From Hanstruepera flava (GTDB taxonomy: Bacteria; Bacteroidota; Bacteroidia; Flavobacteriales; Flavobacteriaceae), in NCBI RefSeq assembly GCF_023634025.1, contig NZ_JALJCW010000001.1, positions 541,501 through 605,500 on the forward strand: DNA of 64,000 nt, given 5' to 3'. Made by a program: the position numbers and the translations under genes. Shown piece after piece: positions 1 to 9,755 of this stretch. The first letter of the stretch is position 1, and each line of letters starts with the position of its first letter. Below the pieces are notes generated by a model. It worked only from the letters and a program-made list of their open reading frames with translations, ran no database searches and had not been told where the DNA came from.

Positions 1-41
1 CACCACAATAATCATATACGTATATAATATAAACATACGAT

Positions 42-245
42 ATGAGCCCACAATTTTGTAAAATAGGCAGGTCAAGTCCTATATCTAAAGAAATTTTAAA
101 ATTAAGAAAACGCTATAAGCAGCTAATTGAGCAAGCTTATAACATTAGCATGACCGATGCTGGATTAAGTGACATTCTTTACTACAAAGCCTTTAAAATC
201 AAGAAGGCTATTTTTGAATCGAATAATAGTCATGCAACTTTTTAA
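42..245 (+). CDS. small conserved protein, DUF6435/Lacal_2735-like
   Basis: The 67-residue product is charged and probably one or two helices. Its central stretch (KLRKRYKQLIEQAY, then GLSDILYYKAFKIKKAIFE) resembles the short flavobacterial family annotated Lacal_2735 or DUF6435, whose members share the pattern LqkkYkkLleEAh..S...R.lSD..ya.A..i...I. Function is unknown. The gene lies at the window edge, so its upstream context is cut off. Its last 38 bases overlap the convergent BtuF-like gene. I recognise the family by pattern memory only; the start at 42 is the first in-frame ATG. Confidence 0.6.
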   Translation: MSPQFCKIGRSSPISKEILKLRKRYKQLIEQAYNISMTDAGLSDILYYKAFKIKKAIFESNNSHATF

Positions 246-1005
246 AATATTCAAAAGCCTTTATTAATCTGCTTCCATACCATGAAAACATTTCGCCATC
301 AACCAAAAGGATTTTGGCGTTAGGAAATTTAGGCTTTATGAATTTAGAATGATCTTCATTAAAAGGAAACGGTTCTGTTGAAAGCAAAACCATATCAACC
401 TCTGGGTATGATATTTCCAAGCTTACTTCAGGATAACGCGATTGATTCCCAAAAAAATTCTTAAACCCATTAAGGTTAAGCATGTAATTTATGAAGGTGC
501 CTTTTCCAACTGCCATCCAAGGATCTTTCCAAATAAAATAAGCTACTGAACTAGTAGATTTTGTTTTAATAAAAGACTCAAACTTACTCTGCTCGTCTAT
601 TATTTTTAAAACTATTGATTTAGCGTTTTTTTCAACTCCAAACAGCTCACCATACATTTCAATAATTTCCAAGCAACCCCCAATAGTGTTAATATCGCTA
701 ATGTGTACAGCTGCTAGTTTCTCCAGATCCTGTATCATTTCTTGAGTATTTTCTTCCTTATTACATAAAATGATATCTGGATCTAATGCCCTAATTTTAT
801 TGCAATGTACATGCTTAGTACCACCAACAATAGTGGCTTTATCTCTTATATTTTTTGGATGCACACAAAACTTTGTTACGCCAACTAAAAAAGATTCCAA
901 CCCTAAATCACAAATAAGCTCGGTAAGGCTTGGCACCAAAGACACGATTCGAGTTGGCGATTTTGAAAACACTAACGTTCTATTTAATTGATCGGTGAAC
1001 TTCAT
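208..1005 (-). CDS. BtuF-like helical-backbone metal receptor protein, cytoplasmic
   Basis: This 265-residue protein belongs to the class III periplasmic-binding-protein fold (BtuF/FhuD type). The opening RIVSLVPSLTELICDLGL is the typical first beta strand and helix of cobalamin/siderophore binding proteins, and the ALDPDIILCN segment is the second conserved strand. Unlike transport receptors it has no signal peptide or lipobox and starts directly with MKFTDQLNRTLVF, so it is predicted to be cytoplasmic. Many flavobacteria carry such a stand-alone copy. A role in cobalamin or metal handling is inference; the B12-dependent reductase at 4.1 kb is nearby but not in the same operon. It is co-oriented with pyrF, 47 bp downstream of it. 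Confidence 0.75.
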   Translation of the reverse strand: MKFTDQLNRTLVFSKSPTRIVSLVPSLTELICDLGLESFLVGVTKFCVHPKNIRDKATIVGGTKHVHCNKIRALDPDIILCNKEENTQEMIQDLEKLAAVHISDINTIGGCLEIIEMYGELFGVEKNAKSIVLKIIDEQSKFESFIKTKSTSSVAYFIWKDPWMAVGKGTFINYMLNLNGFKNFFGNQSRYPEVSLEISYPEVDMVLLSTEPFPFNEDHSKFIKPKFPNAKILLVDGEMFSWYGSRLIKAFEYFKKLHDYYSIQK

Positions 1006-1052
1006 TTAAAAGATTCCTTCGTCGTTTCACTCTCTTGAATGACAATTGTATT

Positions 1053-1871
1053 TTAATTCGCTAATAAAACTGCTTCCATTTGCCTTTGAAGTCCTAAAGC
1101 TTTTAGTGAAGCAACCTCGGCGAAATCTTCCTTATTAGAGGCATAAATAATACCTCTAGAAGAATTTATTAGTAATCCTATTTGTTCTGTCATGCCATAC
1201 TTACAAACATCCTGTAAACTACCACCTTGTGCACCCACTCCAGGAACAAGAAGAAAACTTTCAGGAATTATTTTTCTAATATCGGCTAAATACTCCGCTT
1301 TAGTAGCTCCTACAACATACATAAGGTTTTGAGAATTGCTCCAAGTCTTCGACTTTTCTAAAACCTGTTTATAAAGCTCAACTCCACTAACGCTCTGTGT
1401 TTGGAAATCGAATGCGCCTTGATTGGAAGTCAAGGCTAACATAATAGTATGCTTATTTTTAAAAGCGAGGAATGGCTCAACAGAATCTTTACCCATATAT
1501 GGCGCTACGGTAACACTGTCAAAAGCTAAATCTTCAAAAAAGGCTTTGGCATACATACTACTGGTGTTTCCTATATCTCCTCGCTTGGCATCGGCTATGG
1601 TAAAGATTTCAGGATAATTGGCATTAAGATAATTGATGGTTTTTTCCAAGGCTTTCCAACCTTTTATGCCATAAGCCTCGTAAAAAGCCGTATTGGGTTT
1701 ATAGGCTACGCACAAATGGTTTGTTGCGTCTATAATAGCTTTATTAAAGGCAAAAATAGGGTCGTCTTCTTTTAATAAATGCTGTGGAATTTTATTTAAA
1801 TCAACATCCAATCCTATACAAAGAAAGGATTTCTTTTTTCTAATTTGTTCAGTTAGTTGTTGTGTTGTCAT
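1053..1871 (-). CDS. pyrF: orotidine 5'-phosphate decarboxylase, type 2
   Basis: The enzyme converts OMP to UMP in the last step of de novo pyrimidine synthesis. The 272-residue length and the motif [12 protein letters not shown] (residues 94-105), containing the catalytic Asp-Lys-Asp set, identify the longer type 2 subfamily. The N-terminal LCIGLDVD strand and the C-terminal phosphate-binding PGVGAQGG also fit. The start at 1871 gives [10 protein letters not shown] directly after a hairpin that appears to terminate prfA transcription, so pyrF may depend on read-through or on its own promoter. It is followed by the BtuF-like gene. Confidence 0.95.
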   Translation of the reverse strand: MTTQQLTEQIRKKKSFLCIGLDVDLNKIPQHLLKEDDPIFAFNKAIIDATNHLCVAYKPNTAFYEAYGIKGWKALEKTINYLNANYPEIFTIADAKRGDIGNTSSMYAKAFFEDLAFDSVTVAPYMGKDSVEPFLAFKNKHTIMLALTSNQGAFDFQTQSVSGVELYKQVLEKSKTWSNSQNLMYVVGATKAEYLADIRKIIPESFLLVPGVGAQGGSLQDVCKYGMTEQIGLLINSSRGIIYASNKEDFAEVASLKALGLQRQMEAVLLAN

Positions 1872-1874
1872 GCT

Positions 1875-1902
1875 ATAAAAAAAGCCTCAAAAAAGAGGCC
1901 TT
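1875..1902 (-). terminator. intrinsic terminator after prfA
   Basis: Read on the minus strand, a GCCTC / GAGGC stem with a six-T loop is followed by seven Ts. It sits between the prfA stop and the pyrF start. The short stem suggests partial read-through. Confidence 0.55.
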
Positions 1903-1905
1903 GAA

Positions 1906-2982
1906 TTAAATATGTTCGTCGCTAGCTTTTAACTTTTCAGTGTTTTCAGCCAACATAAGTTCATCTATTATTTTTTGAAGGTCACCATTCACAATATTTT
2001 GTAAATCATAAAGCGTTAAACCAATTCGGTGATCGGTTACACGCCCTTGCGGATAGTTATAGGTTCTAATTTTGGCACTTCTATCACCAGATGAAACCAT
2101 ACTTCCACGCTTGGCTGCATCTTCTTCTTGTTTTTTAGCCAATTCCAAATCATACAAACGTGATCGTAAAACCTTAAAAGCCTTTTCTTTGTTTTTATGC
2201 TGTGATTTTTGATCTTGACATTGCGCCACCAATCCGGTCGGAATATGCGTTAAACGCACAGCCGAGTACGTTGTATTAACCGACTGACCACCTGGACCAG
2301 ATGAACAGAAGTAATCAATTCTTACATCTTTCGGATCGATTTCCACATCAAATTCTTCAGCTTCAGGAAACACCATACACGTCGCTGCACTAGTATGTAC
2401 ACGACCTTGCGTTTCAGTTTGTGGCACACGTTGCACACGATGCACGCCAGCTTCAAATTTTAAAGTTCCATAAACATCTTCACCAGATACTTCAAATTGA
2501 ATTTCTTTAAATCCACCGTTGGTACCTTCGCTAAAATCAACTGTGTCAACCTTCCAACCCTTACTTTCGCAATATTTAGAATACATTCTGAATAAATCGC
2601 CCGCAAAAATACTAGCCTCATCTCCACCTGTACCAGCGCGTAATTCTACAACAGCGTTTTTTGAATCTTCAGGATCTTTCGGTATTAATAGAAAACGGAT
2701 TTCTTCTTCTAATTTAGGGATACCTTCTTTAGCTTCATCGTATTGCATTTTTGCCATTTCCACCATTTCATCATCGCCGCCATCAGCAATAATTTCTTCA
2801 GCTTCCTTTAAATTATTAGTCAATTCTATATAAGCATCACGCTTATCCATTAGAACACGTAAATCCTTGTACTCTTTATTTAATTCCACATAACGCCTTT
2901 GGTCTGATATAATATCTGGCTGAATAATTAAATCACTCACCTCATCAAAGCGCTGTTTTATAATTTGAAGTTTTTCTAACAT
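1906..2982 (-). CDS. prfA: peptide chain release factor 1
   Basis: RF1 recognises UAA and UAG and triggers peptide release. The 358-residue protein has the expected N-terminal helical domain, the codon-reading tripeptide region [10 protein letters not shown] (residues 185-194; PQT in place of E. coli PAT, keeping Pro and Thr) and the catalytic GGQ loop [10 protein letters not shown] (GGQ at residues 231-233). Length matches RF1, and the RF2-type SPF tripeptide is absent. Transcribed leftward, divergent from the ABC unit at 3109. A TATTTTTG -7-like box lies just upstream at 3004-3011. Confidence 0.96.
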   Translation of the reverse strand: MLEKLQIIKQRFDEVSDLIIQPDIISDQRRYVELNKEYKDLRVLMDKRDAYIELTNNLKEAEEIIADGGDDEMVEMAKMQYDEAKEGIPKLEEEIRFLLIPKDPEDSKNAVVELRAGTGGDEASIFAGDLFRMYSKYCESKGWKVDTVDFSEGTNGGFKEIQFEVSGEDVYGTLKFEAGVHRVQRVPQTETQGRVHTSAATCMVFPEAEEFDVEIDPKDVRIDYFCSSGPGGQSVNTTYSAVRLTHIPTGLVAQCQDQKSQHKNKEKAFKVLRSRLYDLELAKKQEEDAAKRGSMVSSGDRSAKIRTYNYPQGRVTDHRIGLTLYDLQNIVNGDLQKIIDELMLAENTEKLKASDEHI

Positions 2983-3003
2983 TTACCAATTTAAATTGTG
3001 TGG

Positions 3004-3011
3004 CAAAAATA
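3004..3011 (-). promoter_or_regulatory. prfA: possible -7 box of prfA
   Basis: TATTTTTG on the minus strand matches the Bacteroidota TAnnTTTG -7 consensus, 22 bp before the prfA start. I see no clear TTG at the -33 position, so the call is tentative. Confidence 0.4.
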
Positions 3012-3108
3012 CGATAATTTATGAATTGATAGTTTTTTGTTGTAATCAAAATATTTATTCTTGCTTTAGCTAAAAATAATACTTCTGGATTTACGTTTTT
3101 ATTTTATC

Positions 3109-3396
3109 ATGCAACGCTTTGGGGCTATACTGTTGTTTTATAAGCCATACTTTTTATGGTCCATTGGGATTAACATTTTTCTATTAATTGTTAGCCCAAA
3201 CATTCCGCCTATATTGATTTCAAAATTTTTCCTCGTTGTTTTTCTATGGTACATTATAACTGAAACACGGTCCAAACGAAAGTTGATTTTTTATAACAAT
3301 TTAGGAATCTCATCACTCAAATTATTCGGTACTATTTTTTTAATTGATATCTTTATAACATCTTGCTTTTTATTATTGGTTAAAGAGTTTATATGA
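3109..3396 (+). CDS. small three-helix membrane protein, possible ABC partner
   Basis: The 95-residue product is strongly hydrophobic, with three likely membrane helices (about residues 13-30, 33-50 and 70-91) separated by a basic loop TETRSKRKL. I do not recognise the family. Its stop codon overlaps the start of the ABC ATPase by 4 bases (ATGA), which indicates translational coupling and suggests it is the membrane component of that ATPase. At three helices it is far smaller than a normal ABC permease, so it may assemble as an oligomer or need another partner. No signal peptide cleavage site is apparent. Confidence 0.65.
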   Translation: MQRFGAILLFYKPYFLWSIGINIFLLIVSPNIPPILISKFFLVVFLWYIITETRSKRKLIFYNNLGISSLKLFGTIFLIDIFITSCFLLLVKEFI

Positions 3397-4055
3397 TTTT
3401 AGAGGTAGACAATGTTGAATTAAATTTTTCCGGAAAACGCATTTTAAACGGTATTTATTTAAAGGCAGAAACTGGTAAAGTCACATCTATATTAGGTAGT
3501 AATGGCTGCGGAAAAAGTTGTTTGCTTCAAATTATATTTGGCTCTTTAAAACCAAAGTATAAACTTATTCGCTTGAATAATGAGCCTTTTTTGAAACCCT
3601 TATATCGCTCCAAAAAGATTTCGTTTTTACCTCAACATCATTTTGTTCCCGATCAGATCAAAATTGGAATGGCTTTTAAGCTATATCAAGTTGATTGGGA
3701 TGTATTTATTAATAAGTTTCCCCAGTTTGAAATTTTTAAGAATACGCGATTTAACAGATTATCGGGTGGTGAACGTCGGGTTATAGAAATTTATTTAATC
3801 CTCAAAAAAGCAAGTCAAATAGTATTGTTGGACGAGCCTTTTAATGGTGTTGCACCATTGTATATTGAAACGATACAGACCATCATAAATCAAGAGAAGA
3901 AACATAAAATTATTATCCTAACCGACCATAGATATACCGAAGTTATTAATGTTTCTGATACTATCTACCTAATAACAAATGGCTGTAGTAAGCTTATAAA
4001 TAATTTGAGTGAATTAAAAGATTACAAATATCTTACACAAGACATTAGTCATTAA
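3393..4055 (+). CDS. ABC transporter ATP-binding protein
   Basis: The 220-residue stand-alone nucleotide-binding subunit contains a Walker A GSNGCGKS (residues 35-42), Q-loop region FLPQHHF, signature LSGGERR (123-129), Walker B IVLLDEP (143-149) and H-loop TDHR (177-180). All catalytic elements are present, so it should hydrolyse ATP. The D-loop is unusual (FNGVAPL instead of SALD). It is translationally coupled to the 95-residue membrane protein just upstream, and the pair forms its own rightward unit ending in a hairpin at 4055. The substrate cannot be deduced. Confidence 0.85.
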   Translation: MILEVDNVELNFSGKRILNGIYLKAETGKVTSILGSNGCGKSCLLQIIFGSLKPKYKLIRLNNEPFLKPLYRSKKISFLPQHHFVPDQIKIGMAFKLYQVDWDVFINKFPQFEIFKNTRFNRLSGGERRVIEIYLILKKASQIVLLDEPFNGVAPLYIETIQTIINQEKKHKIIILTDHRYTEVINVSDTIYLITNGCSKLINNLSELKDYKYLTQDISH

Positions 4056-4086
4056 AAAAAGGAAACCAACTGGCTTCCTTTTTATT
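4055..4086. terminator. bidirectional terminator between ABC ATPase and nrdJ
   Basis: An A-run, a GGAAaCC / GGcTTCC stem with a short loop, and a T-run lie between two convergent genes, so the hairpin can serve both. Confidence 0.6.
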
Positions 4087-4102
4087 AAAAATTTTAATTA
4101 TT

Positions 4103-6661
4103 CTAACCGCATTTAGAAGACCCACAATCCTTACAGGTTAAACAACCTTCTTGATAAATTAAATTTTCGGATTGACAATTAGCACAGGTTTGACCTTTTA
4201 CTTTAGTACCATCGGCTACATAACGTTTTAGAGCACGACCTACACCATTTTTCCATGTGTTAATAGACTCACTATCTAGCTGAAGACTGTTAATTAACTC
4301 TACAATGTTATCAATAGGCATTCCATGACGCATAGTACTTGAGATTAATTTGGCATAATTCCAAAACTCTGGATTAAACTTATGCGACAAGCCTTCAATA
4401 GTGGTTTTGTAACCTCGTTTATTTTGATATTGAAAATCGTATCGCGACGTACCATCGCTATTTCGGTTTTTAATAATGAGGCCATTTTCTACCCAACGCG
4501 GAATTAAAATACCGTCTTCATCATCTGCTAAGCCAGTAAATATTTCATAAGGCTTTCCATCAATCAATCCAATAAAGGCAATCCATTTTTCTTTTTTATT
4601 CTGAAAGCGCACAACATCAGCCTCTAAAATCTCTGGTCTTTTTACAGGGAAATTCGTTAAGGTTTCTGTTTGTTCCTCATCTTTTTTGTCATCGTTAGAA
4701 ATCAACACACCCGAACGTGAACCATCACGATAAACCGTAACACCTTTACAGCCAACTTCCCAAGCCTTTAAGTATAATTCACCCACCAATTCTTCACTCA
4801 CGTCGTTTGGTAAATTGATGGTCACACTTATTGAATGATCCACCCATTTCTGAACAGCACCTTGCATGGTCACTTTACTCAACCAATCCACATCATTTGA
4901 AGTGGCTTTATAATAAGGCGATTGCATAACAATAGCATCTAATTCGTCTTGAGAATAGTTTTTTGAAGTATCGATGTCGTTGACTTCCATCCATTGCTTG
5001 AATTTATGGTGAAAAACCACATATTCTTCCCACGAATCACCAACTTCATCTACAAAATCAACTCTTACATTTTTATCATTAGGATTAACTTTTCTCCTGC
5101 GTTTATAAACGGGCAAAAACACGGGTTCAATACCTGAAGACGTTTGTGTCATTAAGCTTGTTGTTCCTGTGGGTGCAATGGTCAATAAAGCTATATTACG
5201 GCGACCATACTCGAGCATATTATAGTATAACTTTTCATCTTCAGCTTTTAGACGTTGAATAAATGGATTATTTTTTTCTCTATCCGAATCGAAAATGGAA
5301 AAAGCACCACGTTCTTTAGCCGTTTGAACAGAAGCTCTGTAAGCTTCAATTCCTAATGTTTTGTGAACTTCGACAGAAAAATCGTTACCTTCCTGACTAC
5401 CATATTGTATTCCCAAGGCAGCCAACATATCGCCTTCGGCAGTTATACCAATTCCCGTACGACGACCTTCTTCAGCTTTCTTTTTAATATTTAACCATAA
5501 GTTTCGCTCTGTAGCCTTAATATCATCCAGCTCTGGGTCAGCATCAATTTTTTCTAAAATTCCGTCTATTTTCTCCAGTTCTAAATCAATGATATCATCC
5601 ATTATGCATTGCGCATAAACCACATGCTGCTTAAACAATTCAAAATTGAAAGTAGCCTCTTTTGTGAAAGGTTTTTCTACATAAGAAAATAAATTGATGG
5701 CCAATAAGCGGCATGAGTCGTAAGGACAAAGTGGTATTTCTCCACAAGGGTTGGTTGATACCGTTTTATATCCTAAATCGGCATAACAATCTGGAACCGA
5801 TTCGTTAATAATAGTATCCCAAAACAAGATTCCAGGCTCAGCAGATTTCCATGCATTATGCACAATTTTTTTCCAAATACCATTCGCATCAATGGTTTTG
5901 GATAATTTAGGGGAATCACTGAAGATAGGATATTTCTGTGTGTAACTAGCATTCTCTTTTACGGCTCGCATAAACGCATCATCAATTCGAACCGAAACAT
6001 TAGCTCCAGTTACTTTTCCTTGTTCCAATTTAGCATCAATGAAATCTTCTGAATCAGGATGGTTGATTGAAACCGACAACATTAACGCACCTCTACGCCC
6101 ATCTTGTGCAACTTCACGGGTTGAATTAGAGTAGCGCTCCATAAACGGTACAATACCTGTAGAGGTTAAAGCCGAATTTTTTACAGGCGAACCTTTGGGT
6201 CTAATATGTGATAAATCATGACCAACACCTCCACGACGTTTCATAAGCTGCACTTGTTCTTGGTCTATCTTCATAATACCACCGTAAGAGTCAGAATTAC
6301 CATCATTACCAATAACAAAACAATTAGAAAGCGAAGCGGTTTGGTAAGGATTACCAATTCCTGCCATCGGACTCCCTTGAGGTACGATATATTTAAAACT
6401 CTTTATGAGATTAAATACCTCATCTTCTGATAACGGATTGGGATAACGTGATTCTATTCGGGCAATTTCTTTAGCAATGCGACGATGCATATCGTTTGGT
6501 GTAAGTTCATATAAATTGCCATGCGAATCCTTAAGAGCATATTTATTTATCCAAACTTGTGCAGCTAAATCATCTCCATTAAAATAGTCAATGGACGCTT
6601 TTAAAGCTTCTTCTTGAGTAAACGTTTTTTCTGTAACATTAGGTTTAATTTGTGTTGGCAT
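4103..6661 (-). CDS. nrdJ: adenosylcobalamin-dependent ribonucleotide reductase, class II
   Basis: The enzyme reduces ribonucleotides to deoxyribonucleotides using coenzyme B12 to make the thiyl radical. At 852 residues it shows LSNCFVIGND (one of the redox cysteines, about residue 114), the active-site N-x-C-x-E motif in STNPCGEIPL (residues 304-308) and the phosphate-binding APTGTTS. The C-terminus ends in a zinc-ribbon-like CxxC...CxxC module (CANCQ, CLTCKDCGSSKCG), common in long NrdJ proteins, which probably re-reduces the active site. The gene stands alone. I looked for a cobalamin riboswitch in the 165-bp leader and found none. Confidence 0.93.
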   Translation of the reverse strand: MPTQIKPNVTEKTFTQEEALKASIDYFNGDDLAAQVWINKYALKDSHGNLYELTPNDMHRRIAKEIARIESRYPNPLSEDEVFNLIKSFKYIVPQGSPMAGIGNPYQTASLSNCFVIGNDGNSDSYGGIMKIDQEQVQLMKRRGGVGHDLSHIRPKGSPVKNSALTSTGIVPFMERYSNSTREVAQDGRRGALMLSVSINHPDSEDFIDAKLEQGKVTGANVSVRIDDAFMRAVKENASYTQKYPIFSDSPKLSKTIDANGIWKKIVHNAWKSAEPGILFWDTIINESVPDCYADLGYKTVSTNPCGEIPLCPYDSCRLLAINLFSYVEKPFTKEATFNFELFKQHVVYAQCIMDDIIDLELEKIDGILEKIDADPELDDIKATERNLWLNIKKKAEEGRRTGIGITAEGDMLAALGIQYGSQEGNDFSVEVHKTLGIEAYRASVQTAKERGAFSIFDSDREKNNPFIQRLKAEDEKLYYNMLEYGRRNIALLTIAPTGTTSLMTQTSSGIEPVFLPVYKRRRKVNPNDKNVRVDFVDEVGDSWEEYVVFHHKFKQWMEVNDIDTSKNYSQDELDAIVMQSPYYKATSNDVDWLSKVTMQGAVQKWVDHSISVTINLPNDVSEELVGELYLKAWEVGCKGVTVYRDGSRSGVLISNDDKKDEEQTETLTNFPVKRPEILEADVVRFQNKKEKWIAFIGLIDGKPYEIFTGLADDEDGILIPRWVENGLIIKNRNSDGTSRYDFQYQNKRGYKTTIEGLSHKFNPEFWNYAKLISSTMRHGMPIDNIVELINSLQLDSESINTWKNGVGRALKRYVADGTKVKGQTCANCQSENLIYQEGCLTCKDCGSSKCG

Positions 6662-6826
6662 GTGAGGGTTTAAGTTTTATTTTTTAATAGCTTTTTACAA
6701 GATGTAAATAAAGCAAAAAAAATAAACTTAAAACATGATAAAAATCATAAAGTTTACAGATTTTATTTTTAATTTATTGATATTCAATTATTTAAAATTT
6801 ATCAACAAAAAAAAGTTAACAAATTT

Positions 6827-7795
6827 TTAAAACCCTACTATCACGCCTACTCCCAGAATTTGCTTCCATTGAACTCGCGCACCTTCTTCCGCATATTCAA
6901 GTTCATCATTTTCAGGATCCTCAACTTCAACCAATAACTTAACGTCGTTATCATACTTTAAATGCGACCCTAAAGTAGCCCTAACAAAACTGTTTACCTT
7001 AAAATCAAAGACTAATTCCCAGTCAACATCAATATTTCCAAAATCGTTGATGTAGTCCGTATAAAAACTAACTAAATTTCTAATAGCTATGTTCTGAAAA
7101 ATTTCTGCCTCGTAGGCACTAGTTAATAAAATCCCTAATTCATTCCTAACACGCTCACCTTCTGCAATCAAATTCCCATCATCATCAAATTCGGCCGGAG
7201 CAACACCAAAGGAGCCTGCATTAGACAAATCTTCATCCAAAACAAAAGTTGACTTTAGCGTTAATGGCGAAAAATAGGTTGAAAGTTTTTCAATATTTTT
7301 ACCATATTCTACCCCTCCTCCCACAAACAAATAACCAGGAGCCATAAATTTAGAAATAACATTATCAGTATTAGGATAATTAAATCCTTTTGCAAATTGA
7401 GTCTTAAAGCTAAATCGTGCCGAATAATACCAATTCGTGAATTTGTTTTTACGATACCCTAGACTGGAACGTACCTCAAGTAAATCATCTGTTTTTCTTA
7501 ATTCTTGGTTTTGCTGACTGTTAACACCATATCTAGCATCTAAAAGATTATCCCAAATAAAATGACGGTATTGATACTTCAAAGTACTTTTAAGAGCAAA
7601 AAGGGCCGCAATAGAATTCACACCTCCAGAATTCCAATTAACAAAAGCCACCTGATTAATATCAACACCAAATTTATTGTCTTGATGCCAAATAGGTTTC
7701 AATGGAATAGTAGCCTGCTTAAAAAACAAAGAGTCTGGTTGGGCAAAAACTTTAGAAGAAATTATAAAAAAGAAAATAACTACAATTCTAGTCAT
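6827..7795 (-). CDS. DUF3078 outer-membrane beta-barrel protein
   Basis: The 322-residue protein has a signal peptide (MTRIVVIFFFIISSKVFAQ). The W-x-x-x-N-x-x-G-V / N-W-x-S-G-G signature of the DUF3078 family appears as NQVAFVNWNSGGVNSIA, followed by alternating amphipathic strands and a C-terminal strand ending in a hydrophobic residue (GVGVIVGF), as in outer-membrane barrels. Function is unknown; the family is restricted mainly to Bacteroidota. It lies 36 bp downstream of purM on the same strand and is probably cotranscribed with it. Confidence 0.85.
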   Translation of the reverse strand: MTRIVVIFFFIISSKVFAQPDSLFFKQATIPLKPIWHQDNKFGVDINQVAFVNWNSGGVNSIAALFALKSTLKYQYRHFIWDNLLDARYGVNSQQNQELRKTDDLLEVRSSLGYRKNKFTNWYYSARFSFKTQFAKGFNYPNTDNVISKFMAPGYLFVGGGVEYGKNIEKLSTYFSPLTLKSTFVLDEDLSNAGSFGVAPAEFDDDGNLIAEGERVRNELGILLTSAYEAEIFQNIAIRNLVSFYTDYINDFGNIDVDWELVFDFKVNSFVRATLGSHLKYDNDVKLLVEVEDPENDELEYAEEGARVQWKQILGVGVIVGF

Positions 7796-7831
7796 AGTTA
7801 AAAAAATATTAAACGTTAGCTATTAATCAAA

Positions 7832-9010
7832 TTAGTATACAAACTCACCAAATTCACTTTTTATTGTAAGCTTCTTCTTTGGACCTGATTCTACATGACC
7901 AATTATTTTGGCATCTACATTAAAGGATTTCGAAATTGACACTATATCATTAGCCACTTCTGGGGACACATAAAGTTCCATTCTATGTCCACAGTTAAAC
8001 ACTTGATACATTTCTTTCCAATCTGTTTTGGATTGCTCCTGAATTAATTTAAATAATGGAGGTACATCAAATAAATCATCTTTTACAATGTGCAAATCAT
8101 CAATAAAATGAAGAATTTTTGTTTGGGCACCTCCACTGCAATGCACCATACCATGTACAGTTTCTTTATTAAACTTATTTAAAACCGCTTTTATTATAGG
8201 CGCATATGTCCTAGTTGGCGACAACACTAATTTACCGGCATCAATTGGAGAACCCCCTACAGAATCCGTCAACTTCATTCCTCCAGAATACACCAACTCT
8301 TCTGGTACTGAAGCATCAAAGCTTTCGGGATATTTTTTTGCTAAATAATTATGAAATACATCATGCCTTGCAGAAGTAAGCCCATTACTTCCCATTCCAC
8401 CATTATACTCGGTTTCGTAAGTTGCCTGACCGAAAGACTCTAGCCCAACAATAACATCACCTGTTTTAATATTGGCATTATCTATAACATCAGCTCTTCT
8501 CATTCGGGCAGTAACAGTCGAGTCAACAATAATAGTTCTAACCAAGTCACCCACATCAGCTGTTTCTCCACCTGTAGAATAGATAGTTACACCAAACTCT
8601 TTTAAATCTTGAATTAGCTCTTCAGTTCCGTTTATAATTGCCGAAATAACCTCACCCGGAATACGATTTTTATTCCTTCCTATAGTTGAAGATAGCATGA
8701 TATTATCTGTAGCACCAACACACAACAAATCATCTATATTCATAATTAAAGCGTCTTGAGCTATACCTTTCCAAACCGAAAGATCTCCAGTTTCTTTCCA
8801 ATACATATACGCCAACGATGACTTTGTTCCTGCACCATCGGCATGCATGATAAGACAATGCTCATCACTATTGGTTAAATAATCTGGAACAATTTTACAA
8901 AATGCCTTAGGGAATAAGCCTTTATCAATATTTTTAATGGCATTGTGCACATCTTCTTTTGATGCAGAAACACCTCTTTGCGCATAACGCTTACTTACTT
9001 CTTGACTCAT
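7832..9010 (-). CDS. purM: phosphoribosylformylglycinamidine cyclo-ligase (AIR synthase)
   Basis: The enzyme makes aminoimidazole ribonucleotide from FGAM with ATP in purine synthesis. The 392-residue protein carries the PurM/ThiL-like motifs KIVPDYL, HADGAGTKS (substrate/metal loop), DALIMNIDDLLCVGA, YSTGGETADVGD and a C-terminal HCSGGAQTK. It is longer than E. coli PurM (about 345), as is usual for the flavobacterial form. Its position between two envelope-protein genes has no obvious functional meaning. Confidence 0.93.
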   Translation of the reverse strand: MSQEVSKRYAQRGVSASKEDVHNAIKNIDKGLFPKAFCKIVPDYLTNSDEHCLIMHADGAGTKSSLAYMYWKETGDLSVWKGIAQDALIMNIDDLLCVGATDNIMLSSTIGRNKNRIPGEVISAIINGTEELIQDLKEFGVTIYSTGGETADVGDLVRTIIVDSTVTARMRRADVIDNANIKTGDVIVGLESFGQATYETEYNGGMGSNGLTSARHDVFHNYLAKKYPESFDASVPEELVYSGGMKLTDSVGGSPIDAGKLVLSPTRTYAPIIKAVLNKFNKETVHGMVHCSGGAQTKILHFIDDLHIVKDDLFDVPPLFKLIQEQSKTDWKEMYQVFNCGHRMELYVSPEVANDIVSISKSFNVDAKIIGHVESGPKKKLTIKSEFGEFVY

Positions 9011-9046
9011 GGAACTAGTTTGAAATGCAAAAATAGGAATTGTTAT

Positions 9047-9724
9047 CTATTTTTGGGAAGTAATTGGATTTGTTTTGATTACTGATGGAACATTTTCCAG
9101 TAATTTTTGCTTTTTCTTTTGACCACCAAAATAAAAGTTAAGTCCTATAGCCATTCGCCAGTAGGCATCATCAGTTTCTCCAAATATCCTACCATCAACC
9201 TCATCGCTAAATACAGCATTATAATCTGAATACAACGTTAAACCTATGCCCTCGTAAACAATGTATTCAACACCTACACCCCCTTGAACCTTTGGAGCAA
9301 CTTCGTTAAAATAATTGGACGCATGAATTCCGCCGCCAAAATAAGCGAATGGAGAAAAACGTTCATGAGGAAACGGCAACACCTCAACATTCATATCAAA
9401 AGACATATAGCCATTATTAAACAAATCTTTATAAGCTAAATTAAACTTATGATATCCTATATCAACACTAACATACGGGATGATGTAGCGTTTATATCCA
9501 AAATGCCAATACACATCAAAAAGCGGATCTGGATAATCACCGTTTATTACAGATGAACCAATAGAAATATCTATTACATTTGTTCCTCTGTAATCATAAA
9601 AATCTGTTTGAGGAATACTTGATGAACTTGTAGTCTTAATATCATCTTGGGCAACTAGAAAATTAACACTAAACAAACAAGCAAAAAGAAATACAGAGCT
9701 AAAGACTTTAAACTTGCTAAACAT
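9047..9724 (-). CDS. outer-membrane beta-barrel protein
   Basis: From ATG 9724 the product is about 225 residues with a signal peptide (MFSKFKVFSSVFLFACLF...FLVAQ) and a mature part rich in alternating aromatic/hydrophobic residues (YDYRGTNVIDISIGSSV, AYFGGGIHASNYF, GVGVEYIVYEGIGLTLY), typical of small porin-like barrels. An in-frame extension to 9781 is possible, but a TATTTTTG -7 box at 9756-9763 falls inside it, so a downstream start (9724 or 9739) is preferred. It is 36 bp upstream of purM on the same strand. Function unknown. Confidence 0.75.
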   Translation of the reverse strand: MFSKFKVFSSVFLFACLFSVNFLVAQDDIKTTSSSSIPQTDFYDYRGTNVIDISIGSSVINGDYPDPLFDVYWHFGYKRYIIPYVSVDIGYHKFNLAYKDLFNNGYMSFDMNVEVLPFPHERFSPFAYFGGGIHASNYFNEVAPKVQGGVGVEYIVYEGIGLTLYSDYNAVFSDEVDGRIFGETDDAYWRMAIGLNFYFGGQKKKQKLLENVPSVIKTNPITSQK

Positions 9725-9755
9725 ATGCTTTATTAACATTGACATAAAAGTTTTA

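Noticed and set aside
208-1005. BtuF-like protein as an ABC importer receptor
   Set aside because: No signal peptide or lipobox and no permease or ATPase neighbour, so a periplasmic receptor role is not supported.
1906-2982. PQT in place of PAT could mean an RF2 or a decoy release factor
   Set aside because: The length, the retained Pro and Thr, the missing SPF and the GGQ loop fit RF1.
6662-6826. Possible cobalamin riboswitch before the B12-dependent nrdJ
   Set aside because: The 165-bp leader is AT-rich and lacks a B12 box or any GC-rich multi-helix structure.
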